Made by a program: the position numbers and the translations under genes | Shown: positions 1 to 6,327 of the stretch, one piece after another | How the letters are laid out: the number at the start of each line of letters is the position of its first letter | Position numbering within the stretch: the stretch's first letter is position 1 | Notes under the pieces: model-generated | What the model was told of the DNA's origin: nothing | Database searches by the model: none | Seen by the model: the letters and a program-made list of their open reading frames with translations, nothing else | Origin: Planctomycetaceae bacterium | Lineage (GTDB): Bacteria; Planctomycetota; Planctomycetia; Pirellulales; PALSA-1355 | Reading direction: 5' to 3' | NCBI GenBank assembly: GCA_005773095.1 | Contig: SXHT01000084.1 | Coordinates: 1-13,710, forward strand | DNA: 13,710 bases

Positions 1-225
1 ATCACCCCCGACAATCGACCGAGCACTCCTCGGCATACCCGCAGGCTGACACCATACCCCCCTTCTGGAATTATCACGTAATGTCCCATTCGTTTACCTC
101 CATTTATTTACCCCCAGAGGAAACGGGATGCATCGGGCTCGCCCGTAACAAATCAGTCCCGAATTGCGCTCCGCATTCAACGCCCAAGAGCAACGGTTAA
201 CTCAATCAGGTAAGGAGCTAGCACG
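1..225. other. non-coding leader upstream of the biosynthetic operon
   Basis: No convincing coding region lies here on either strand. The segment around 70-115 is visibly richer in A and T than the rest of the window, as expected of a promoter region, but I cannot pick out a -35/-10 pair with confidence. A small inverted repeat (CCGAG at 19-23, CTCGG at 29-33) sits near the left edge. It has no T-run, so a terminator for an upstream gene is possible but not shown. The last part holds the ribosome binding site of the first gene. Confidence 0.5.
212..217 (+). promoter_or_regulatory. ribosome binding site deciding a GTG start
   Basis: AAGGAG lies 8 nt upstream of the GTG at 226. No ATG in that reading frame is as well placed, so this site supports a GTG start for the SRPBCC-like gene. 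Confidence 0.7.
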
Positions 226-867
226 GTGGAAACTAAGCTGATTGCCCTCGACAGGTTGCCCAATGTGCACCGAATCGAGAATTGCTCGAAGGAACAATTG
301 ACCAGCCTGGCGATGGAGATGACCCATGCGGTCTATCCCCACGATCAGGTGTACGGACAGTACTGTTCGATTCAGGACTACATAAGCTGCCCGCCGGAAA
401 AAGCCTTCGAATACCTGGCCGACGTCTACACGCTGGAGGAGTGGACCTACAGCACCCGGGACTTCACGCCGGTGTCTGAGGATGGCCTTGTCGTCGGCAT
501 GGACCGGATCGCCAACAACACCAAGATCTATGCCCGAGTGGTCGCCAACCGCCAGGCCATGACCGTCGATTTCCACTGCGCCTGGGACCAGGGCGAGCAC
601 CTGTGGATGATCTACCTGATGCGCGTCGTGCCGGCCGAGCTGGTGCTGGGCAAGCCCGGTTGCGTCGTCACCTGGACGAACTGCCGGCACCCGATCTACG
701 ACCACAACGCGTATCCGGGAACGGCTCCGCGAGACCGCAGGATTTGGGTGGGCGACATGTGGCCGTTCTTCTACGCCGGCCACAAGATCGAACTCGACAA
801 TCTCAAACACATCCTCGAGTACCGGCACGCCAACGGCCTGCCCATGACCCTTGGGAGGGCCGCATGA
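226..867 (+). CDS. SRPBCC/polyketide-cyclase-like fold protein
   Basis: A 213-residue soluble protein without signal peptide or membrane helix. After a divergent N-terminal part of about 45 residues, residues 50-73 give the typical opening of an SRPBCC (START-like) fold: a beta strand, CPPEKAF at 55-61, a helix, then a Leu-Glu-Glu-Trp turn. Alternating strands follow, rich in Trp, Tyr and His, and the C-terminal helix (about 180-205) would close the ligand cavity. SRPBCC proteins bind hydrophobic ligands, and some act as aromatase/cyclases in polyketide pathways. Which role applies here cannot be read from the sequence. The GTG start is supported by AAGGAG 8 nt upstream. The stop codon overlaps the next ATG by 4 nt (ATGA), so translation is probably coupled to the KAS III-like enzyme, whose product it may bind or cyclise (inference). 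Coding status is secure; the fold call is moderate. Confidence 0.72.
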   Translation: METKLIALDRLPNVHRIENCSKEQLTSLAMEMTHAVYPHDQVYGQYCSIQDYISCPPEKAFEYLADVYTLEEWTYSTRDFTPVSEDGLVVGMDRIANNTKIYARVVANRQAMTVDFHCAWDQGEHLWMIYLMRVVPAELVLGKPGCVVTWTNCRHPIYDHNAYPGTAPRDRRIWVGDMWPFFYAGHKIELDNLKHILEYRHANGLPMTLGRAA

Positions 868-1871
868 AGACTATGAGCCTGGTCGGCGTGGCAAGTTACT
901 TGCCGCGGCGAGTCGTCGATAACGCGTTTTTCCAGCAATCTGAGGAGGAGCAGGGTCACGCCATGTTCCGCGGCGTCAAGCAGCGGCATCACGTCGCGCG
1001 TGACGAGACTTCCCAGACGATGATCGTCGAGGCCGCCCGCAAGTTGGCCGATCGCCTGAACATCAACTTACAAACGGACGTCGATATTCTGATGACCAAC
1101 GTCACCACGCCCGACCAGCCGTTCACCGGTTGCGGAGCCTCGGTCGGCAAGGCGCTGGGTTGTCGGCCAGAGTGGATCATCGATCTGCACAACGGTGGTT
1201 GCGTGTCGTTCATTCACATGATGGCCCAGGCCCAGATGCTGATGACCTGCCACGGCGCGAAGACCGCGCTGGTCTGCAATGTGCAGAACGCCGCCGGCAG
1301 GATGTTCGCGCAGGAGGAGACACGCAAGCTGAAACAGGCGCGCATTCCCGGCGACGGATGCGGTGTGGGATACCTGGTCGCTTCCGACGAATCGCCGGTC
1401 AAGGCCATCGTGCAGCGGAACCACTGCGAGTACGCGGACGATATGGCGGTGGTTCGCCAGGATGGCAGCGAGTGGTGGGAGCCGAGCCGTTCCTGTTCGT
1501 ACGTTGATTTTACCGAGGCGAAGCTGGCCCAGATCATGGGCCGGGCCAATCGCATCGTGCCCGAGGCGATCCGTGCCGCTTGCGATCGGGTCGAGCTGCC
1601 CACCCGCGCGATTGATACCCTGATCACCAATCAACCCAACCGCATCTTTCTGCGGAACTGGCGCGAGGCGCTCCAAGTTCCTGCGGAGAGACACGTTTCG
1701 ACCTTCGAGCGGCACGGCAACCTGTTTGGCGCCGCGCTGCCCATCTGCCTGGAAGAAGCGATCGACAGCGGACAACTAACCAATGACAGCCACCTGGTTC
1801 TGGGCGGCTTCGCTCATGCCGGCGACTTCTCAGCAGCAGCCGTCATCCATTGGCGAAAGGATGCACGATGA
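864..1871 (+). CDS. KAS III-like (3-oxoacyl-ACP synthase III family) enzyme with atypical active site
   Basis: A 335-residue thiolase-fold protein, close to the usual FabH length. The nucleophile Cys113 lies in a GGCVSF motif like the FabH active-site loop. Asn286 sits in RHGN, matching FabH Asn274. The position of the FabH catalytic His (HQAN motif) reads NQPN, so Asn256 replaces it. Canonical KAS III enzymes use Cys-His-Asn to condense an acyl-CoA starter with malonyl-ACP. Losing the His suggests altered chemistry, such as acyl transfer or a non-decarboxylative condensation (inference). The ATG at 864 is preferred over upstream in-frame starts because it has GGGAGG 5 nt before it and overlaps the preceding stop by 4 nt; the upstream extension would lie inside the SRPBCC gene. 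It overlaps the ThDP-enzyme gene by 4 nt as well. It is unlikely to be the housekeeping FabH, given its active site and gene neighbours. Substrates are unknown. Confidence 0.85.
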   Translation: MKTMSLVGVASYLPRRVVDNAFFQQSEEEQGHAMFRGVKQRHHVARDETSQTMIVEAARKLADRLNINLQTDVDILMTNVTTPDQPFTGCGASVGKALGCRPEWIIDLHNGGCVSFIHMMAQAQMLMTCHGAKTALVCNVQNAAGRMFAQEETRKLKQARIPGDGCGVGYLVASDESPVKAIVQRNHCEYADDMAVVRQDGSEWWEPSRSCSYVDFTEAKLAQIMGRANRIVPEAIRAACDRVELPTRAIDTLITNQPNRIFLRNWREALQVPAERHVSTFERHGNLFGAALPICLEEAIDSGQLTNDSHLVLGGFAHAGDFSAAAVIHWRKDAR

Positions 1872-3652
1872 AGCTCGCCGACGCACTGATTACGACGCTA
1901 CGCGACTGGGACCTGGGATATATCTTCGGTGTCGGCGGGGCCAACATTGAACATGTGTACGATGCGGTTCATCGGCTCGGCCACGGAAGCTTCCAAACGG
2001 TCTGTGCCAAATCGGAAGTCGGCGCAGCGTTCATGGCCGACTGCCGGGCCCGGGTGTACCGCACGCTCGGTGTGTGCTGTGCGACATCGGGCGGAGGCAT
2101 GATGAATCTGGCCGTGGGCATCGCCGAATCGTTTGCCGAATCGGTGCCAGTGCTCGCGATTGTGGGCCAACCACCCACGAAGCACCATGGGCGAGGTGCC
2201 TTTCAGGATTCGTCTGGAATTGGTCGCTCGGTCAATGCCGACACACTCTTTTCGTCCATCACCAAGTATCACGCCACGATCGACGATCCCAGCTTATTTT
2301 GGCCGTGCCTGGAAGCGGCCGTGCGCGGCGCTTTAAGCGGTCGGCCGGGACCTGCGGCGCTGCTGATTCCCCGCGACCTCTACGATTGCGAGGTTGGCCC
2401 ACGACCATCCTCACTACCGGATTGCCTGGAAGAACTGCGAGACCTGCGCGAAGTATCGACGCACGAAGTCACTCCTCTGTTCGACGCCATAAGCGCCACC
2501 CGCTCGCCGGTGCTCCTGTTGGGCAGTGGCGTGGATCGTTGCAGTAATCCAGAGGCGGTTCTGGAGTTTGCACGCCGTCTGCACATCCCCGTGGCCACGA
2601 CGCTCTCCAGCAAGAATGTATTTCCCAACGACGACCCGCTTTACCTGGGCATGGTGGGCATGGCCGGCGAACCGTCGGTGCATCGTTATTTAGAGGAGCA
2701 AGCCGATCTGATCGTGGCGGTGGGCACGGGCCTGAACGTGATGACCTGCCAGCCCATTCAGCGGGCCCTTCAGCCAGAACGTTTGGCCATCGTGAACATC
2801 GACATGGGCGAGGTGTTGCGAATCGTGAAACCGGCGGTATACCTCGAGGCGGATGCCGGCGTCGTATTCTGGAAACTGAATCAGCTATGCGATGAGGCCA
2901 ACGAGCCTGTTCGGATTCCCCCCACGGTACCCGTCACACGTTATGCGGCGCGGTTGGCGCCCGAACTGCCTCCGGACGAGTTTGCATCATTCCCGAACAA
3001 GCGGCGCGGAACCTTGTTGCAAAGCGAAGCACTGGAAGTGCTCCAGCAATTTTTACCGACCTCGGGCCATGTCACATTCGACGCCGGCAACTGCGCGGCA
3101 GCTGCCTTGCACTACCTGAGAACGCCGCGCAACGTCAGCACCACGTGTGCATTGGGAATGGGCGGCATGGGCTACGCCGTCGCTGGTGCCATTGGCGCTC
3201 AGCTGGGCTCCTCAGCCGGTTCGCGGACGATGGTTATCTGCGGCGACGGAGCCTTTCTGATGTTGGGCACCGAGGTGAATACCGCCGTCCACCATAAACT
3301 GCCGATCCTGTTCGTCGTTTTCAACAACGGCATGCACGGCATGTGCGTTACACGTCAACAGCTTTATTTCGAAAGCCGAATCGAAGGTTCGCGGTATCCC
3401 GCCGTCTCCATCGCCGACATGGCCCGAGGCCTGGGTTCACCCGATCGCCTCTGGGTAGGTTCTGCGAGCACGCGCGACGAGCTGAGCAAACGCCTGCGGG
3501 AATTTCGTCGCGTAGCTACCGGTCCAGGCGTGCTCGAGCTTTGTTTGCATCAAGAGCAGATTCCTCCGTTCACACCTTTCCTAGCCAGCGACGCGCCGAC
3601 TTACCATATGGCGCCACTCGCGAGCGTGTCGCCGGGATTTAGCTTTGCGTAG
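1868..3652 (+). CDS. ThDP-dependent enzyme, acetolactate synthase/benzoylformate decarboxylase superfamily
   Basis: A 594-residue soluble protein with the three-domain layout of this superfamily. The PYR domain (about 1-165) has the cofactor-activating Glu50 in KSEVGAAF. The central domain (about 190-340) has the LLGSGVD and PLYLGMVGM motifs. The PP domain (about 385-560) has the ThDP/Mg motif, GDG at 459-461 and NN at 486-487. All residues needed to activate ThDP are present. Family members decarboxylate 2-oxo acids and join the resulting carbanion to an aldehyde, keto acid or acyl donor. Substrate and product here are not evident, and no small regulatory subunit gene (ilvH-like) follows, which argues against housekeeping acetolactate synthase. 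The ATG at 1868 overlaps the preceding stop by 4 nt with AAAGGA 6 nt upstream; a TTG six codons earlier is less likely. Next to a KAS III-like enzyme, an acyloin- or acyl-ketone-forming role is a reasonable hypothesis only. Confidence 0.87.
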   Translation: MKLADALITTLRDWDLGYIFGVGGANIEHVYDAVHRLGHGSFQTVCAKSEVGAAFMADCRARVYRTLGVCCATSGGGMMNLAVGIAESFAESVPVLAIVGQPPTKHHGRGAFQDSSGIGRSVNADTLFSSITKYHATIDDPSLFWPCLEAAVRGALSGRPGPAALLIPRDLYDCEVGPRPSSLPDCLEELRDLREVSTHEVTPLFDAISATRSPVLLLGSGVDRCSNPEAVLEFARRLHIPVATTLSSKNVFPNDDPLYLGMVGMAGEPSVHRYLEEQADLIVAVGTGLNVMTCQPIQRALQPERLAIVNIDMGEVLRIVKPAVYLEADAGVVFWKLNQLCDEANEPVRIPPTVPVTRYAARLAPELPPDEFASFPNKRRGTLLQSEALEVLQQFLPTSGHVTFDAGNCAAAALHYLRTPRNVSTTCALGMGGMGYAVAGAIGAQLGSSAGSRTMVICGDGAFLMLGTEVNTAVHHKLPILFVVFNNGMHGMCVTRQQLYFESRIEGSRYPAVSIADMARGLGSPDRLWVGSASTRDELSKRLREFRRVATGPGVLELCLHQEQIPPFTPFLASDAPTYHMAPLASVSPGFSFA

Positions 3653-3665
3653 CGGAATCTATACT

Positions 3666-3704
3666 CCCTTCTCCCCGTTGCGGGAGAGGGGCCGGGGGTG
3701 AGAG
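3666..3704. repeat. palindromic intergenic repeat (REP-like hairpin)
   Basis: Arms CCCTTCTCCC (3666-3675) and GGGAGAGGGG (3682-3691) form a 10-bp stem with one G-T pair and the loop CGTTGC. They are followed by CCGGGGGTGAGAG. From memory, this pattern (pyrimidine-rich arm, purine-rich arm, GGGGGTGAG tail) is a dispersed intergenic repeat found in many GC-rich bacterial genomes. No T-run follows, so it is not a classical terminator, but the hairpin could weaken read-through or protect the upstream mRNA end between the ThDP-enzyme gene and the exporter gene. Only one clear copy lies in this window, so its repeated nature cannot be shown here. Confidence 0.6.
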
Positions 3705-3756
3705 AGAAGGACGTTTTGAAACTGCTTCGACTCATTAAATATCAGATCTCGGCGTC

Positions 3757-6228
3757 ATGAATGACTCATTCCACCAGCGATATCGTTATCCGCTGCTCGC
3801 GGCGGTACTGTGCCTGGCGCCGTTGGTGGTGTTGGGAGCGGTGAAGGCACTCGGCACCAACGCCAACGACGTGCGCACCTGGCTGCCGCAAGAACTTCCT
3901 GAAACGACCGAATATGCCAACTTTGGCCGGCACTTCGGCAGCGAGGAATTTGTCGCCGTCAGTTGGGAAGGGTGTACCCTCGACGATCCTCGACTGCCGC
4001 GGCTGGCAGACCGGCTGGAGCGGCGGGCGGACGAACCGGCGAGCGAGCCGCCGCTCGTCGAGAGCGTTATGACAAGTCCGCAAGCGCTCGAAGATCTGAT
4101 GGCGTCGCCCCTGAATCTGTCGCGCAAGGAAGCCGTGGCCCGGCTGCGCGGACTGATGATCGGTCCCGATGGTCGGCAGTCCTGCGTCATCGTGCGGCCG
4201 AGCGAGCGCGGCAAGCAAGACCCACACGAGTTGCTTCAATCGATCTACCGCGCCGCCGAGTCCTGCGGTCTGCCGCGCAACGCGGTGCGAATGGGCGGGC
4301 CGCCCGTCACCTCGTCGGCGATCGACGAAGCCGCGGCCGCCTCCATGAGCATTCCCGGCCCGCTCTCCGTCCTGGCAGCGGTCGTGTTTTCCTGGTTCTG
4401 TTTCCGCAGCCTGCGGTTGACAATGTTGGTGATCGCGGCCGGAGTACTCGCGGCGGCCACGGCGCTGGCCGTACTCTGGTTTTCCGGCGGCGTCATGAAC
4501 GCGGTGCTCTTGAGTATGCCGCCGCTCGTGTACGTAGCGACGATTTCTGGCGCCATCCACTGGGCGAACTACTATCGCGATGAGGTCGCCAAAGGAGGCC
4601 TGGCGGGGGCCACGGGCCGAGCGGTAGCACACGCCAGGCTTCCCCTGGTGCTGGCCACCGGAACGACCGCGATGGGACTACTCTCGCTGTTTGCCAGCGA
4701 GCTGTTGCCGATTCGTCAGTTCGGAATCTATGCGGCGATCGGCGTGGCGATGAGCCTGCTCTGGCTGCTGCTCGTCCTGCCTGCCGGTTGTGCCCTCTGG
4801 CCGCTGCGCTCCGTGGGACCCCATCCGACTCGCCCGGATGGTGAACAAGATTACTCGGCTTTGCAACGGTTCCGGAATGGACGACCGATCTGCTTCACCC
4901 ATCCCGACGCGTCGGGAGGGGGGTCGATAGTTGCGTGCCTATGCCATCTAGCTAAACCATCTCCTTCACCATCGGCTCGAGGCCGATGGGGTTTGAACTG
5001 GTGGTCGTGGGGTCAACGAGTCACTCGAAAGAGCAGCCTGATCACGGTGGCGGCCATCGTCATAGCGGCCGTGGGCGGACTGGGTTTGTCCCGCATCAAG
5101 ACTTCAATCACCGCGGAGGAGTTCTTCTCACCCGATGCAGAGTTCCCGAGAAATTCCCGCTGGCTGGAAGAGCACCTCGGCGGGCTGGTGCCGATGGAGC
5201 TGGTGATTCGCATCAGTCCCACGTGCCGGCTCAGGATGTTGGAACAAATGGAGCTCATCGATCGCGTGCAGAAACGCGTTGCCTCGCTCGACGAAGTCAG
5301 TACGAGCGTCTCAGCGGTCACCTTCAGTCCCCGCCTTCCGCGTGATACCGGCGACCGTTGGTCGCTGAAGCGCTCCGTGTTCGACCGCCGCCTGGTGAGC
5401 CACCGCGACCGCCTGGTAAGCTCTGGCTTCCTGGCGTCAAGCAAGGGCGATGAGCTGTGGAGGATCAGTCTGCGGACGAGGTCGTTCCACAACGTCGATA
5501 TGCGGTACTTCATGGAAACGGTTCGCCAGCGTGTGGAGCCGGTGCTCGCGGCGGAGCGCGGCCGCAGCGCCGAGGGAATCTCGGCGACCTTTACCGGCAT
5601 GGTGCCGCTGATTGAACGGTCCCAGCAGTCGCTGCTGGAGGGTCTCGGTTTGGGACTGATCACCGACCTCGTGTTGATCGTGATCACGATTGTGGTCTTG
5701 ATGCGGCACTGGTCGGTCGGACTTGTGATGATGATCACCGGTGTTTTTCCAACGCTACTTGTGATCGGCACGATGGGTTGGCTGGGGATCACGCTCGACA
5801 TCAGCACCGTACTAGCGCCCAGCGTTGCACTGGGCGTGACCGTCGACGACGTGCTGCACTTTGTGCTCTGGTTCCGCCGCGGCTTGGCGCAGGGACTGGA
5901 CCGCCAGCAGTCGGTCCGGCTGGCCTATCACCACTGCGCGAAAGCCATGTACCAGAGCTGGGGCGTGATCGGCCTGGGCCTGGGCATCTTCGCGCTCAGC
6001 GACTTTGCACCCACGGAGCGCTTCGGCCTGCTGATGGTCATGCTGCTGTCCGTCGGACTGGTGATTAACCTGGTCTTGCTGCCGGCGTTACTAGCCGGTC
6101 CCTTGGGAGGATTCCTCGCCCGCAGCGTGAGCAAGGCGAAAAAACGCAAACCCGCACCCATGCCCGTAGAAATCATCCCGCCGGGCCGGAAGGCGACAGG
6201 TATCGAGAGTTTATTCTACACCGATTGA
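3757..6228 (+). CDS. MMPL/RND superfamily transporter
   Basis: An 823-residue inner-membrane protein with the duplicated RND layout. The first half has a membrane helix at about 11-32, an extracytoplasmic domain (about 35-195), then a helix cluster from about 198 to 350. The second half has a helix at about 428-446, an extracytoplasmic domain (about 450-625), and a cluster from about 630 to 790. In the second half, GVTVDD carries Asp697/Asp698 where RND pumps have their proton-relay acid; the matching helix of the first half (around SGAIHW, from about 260) has no acidic residue, so coupling probably uses one side. MMPL-type members move lipids, hopanoids or lipid-like metabolites outward. It follows the biosynthetic genes after 104 nt, so it may export their product (inference). 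The linker between the halves (351-425) contains palindromic DNA read through in frame. The ATG at 3757 is the first possible start after an in-frame stop at 3736; no clear ribosome binding site is seen. Confidence 0.88.
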   Translation: MNDSFHQRYRYPLLAAVLCLAPLVVLGAVKALGTNANDVRTWLPQELPETTEYANFGRHFGSEEFVAVSWEGCTLDDPRLPRLADRLERRADEPASEPPLVESVMTSPQALEDLMASPLNLSRKEAVARLRGLMIGPDGRQSCVIVRPSERGKQDPHELLQSIYRAAESCGLPRNAVRMGGPPVTSSAIDEAAAASMSIPGPLSVLAAVVFSWFCFRSLRLTMLVIAAGVLAAATALAVLWFSGGVMNAVLLSMPPLVYVATISGAIHWANYYRDEVAKGGLAGATGRAVAHARLPLVLATGTTAMGLLSLFASELLPIRQFGIYAAIGVAMSLLWLLLVLPAGCALWPLRSVGPHPTRPDGEQDYSALQRFRNGRPICFTHPDASGGGSIVACLCHLAKPSPSPSARGRWGLNWWSWGQRVTRKSSLITVAAIVIAAVGGLGLSRIKTSITAEEFFSPDAEFPRNSRWLEEHLGGLVPMELVIRISPTCRLRMLEQMELIDRVQKRVASLDEVSTSVSAVTFSPRLPRDTGDRWSLKRSVFDRRLVSHRDRLVSSGFLASSKGDELWRISLRTRSFHNVDMRYFMETVRQRVEPVLAAERGRSAEGISATFTGMVPLIERSQQSLLEGLGLGLITDLVLIVITIVVLMRHWSVGLVMMITGVFPTLLVIGTMGWLGITLDISTVLAPSVALGVTVDDVLHFVLWFRRGLAQGLDRQQSVRLAYHHCAKAMYQSWGVIGLGLGIFALSDFAPTERFGLLMVMLLSVGLVINLVLLPALLAGPLGGFLARSVSKAKKRKPAPMPVEIIPPGRKATGIESLFYTD
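4903..4916. repeat. perfect 14-bp palindrome inside the transporter gene
   Basis: CCCGACGCGTCGGG is its own reverse complement and is followed by a run of G. It lies in the part of the transporter gene that encodes the variable linker between its two halves. Pieces built on a GACGCGTC core occur, as far as I recall, as dispersed repeats in planctomycete genomes, so this may be one end of an inserted small repeat element. Confidence 0.6.
4969..4989. repeat. 8-bp stem inverted repeat inside the transporter gene
   Basis: CCATCGGC (4969-4976) and GCCGATGG (4982-4989) are exact reverse complements around the 5-nt loop TCGAG. The structure lies 52 nt after the 14-bp palindrome, in the same linker-coding stretch. 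Together the two suggest a MITE- or REP-type insert of roughly 100 nt that preserves the reading frame. No target-site duplication could be assigned by eye. Confidence 0.6.
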
Positions 6229-6238
6229 CGGCGCTTTC

Positions 6239-6271
6239 CAGCAATACGACTTTCTTGGCAGCGGATTGCTG
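6239..6271. repeat. inverted repeat between transporter and kinase genes
   Basis: CAGCAAT (6239-6245) and ATTGCTG (6265-6271) are exact reverse complements around a 19-nt loop, starting 11 nt after the transporter stop. There is no T-run. It could be a weak transcription-end structure or a protein-binding site ahead of the kinase gene, or chance. A possible -10-like TATATT lies at 6292-6297 without a convincing -35 partner. Confidence 0.3.
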
Positions 6272-6327
6272 ACACTTTGCGCGTCTTTGCCTATATTAAG
6301 GAAGTTACCCCCTGCTGGTATCTGGTC

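Noticed and set aside
202..828. Long minus-strand open frame opposite the SRPBCC gene
   Set aside because: It has biased shadow composition, no recognisable family, and lies antisense to a well-supported gene.
603..863. Upstream in-frame extension of the KAS III-like gene
   Set aside because: It overlaps the SRPBCC gene, encodes Arg-rich shadow sequence unlike any KAS III N-terminus, and the ATG at 864 has a good ribosome binding site and an ATGA overlap.
1850..1867. Six-codon N-terminal extension of the ThDP enzyme from a TTG
   Set aside because: The ATG at 1868 has AAAGGA 6 nt upstream, overlaps the previous stop by 4 nt like the preceding gene pair, and begins the protein at the usual place for the family.
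3766..4632. 288-codon minus-strand open frame opposite the transporter
   Set aside because: Arg/His/Gly-rich shadow composition with no family resemblance, antisense to the conserved RND first half.
5013..5807. 264-codon minus-strand open frame opposite the transporter
   Set aside because: It is Ser/Arg/Thr-rich antisense sequence of the transporter helices, as expected in GC-rich DNA.
6277..6327. TTG start extending the kinase by 17 residues
   Set aside because: No ribosome binding site precedes it and a -10-like element falls inside it; the ATG at 6328 is a stronger start codon. It cannot be fully excluded.
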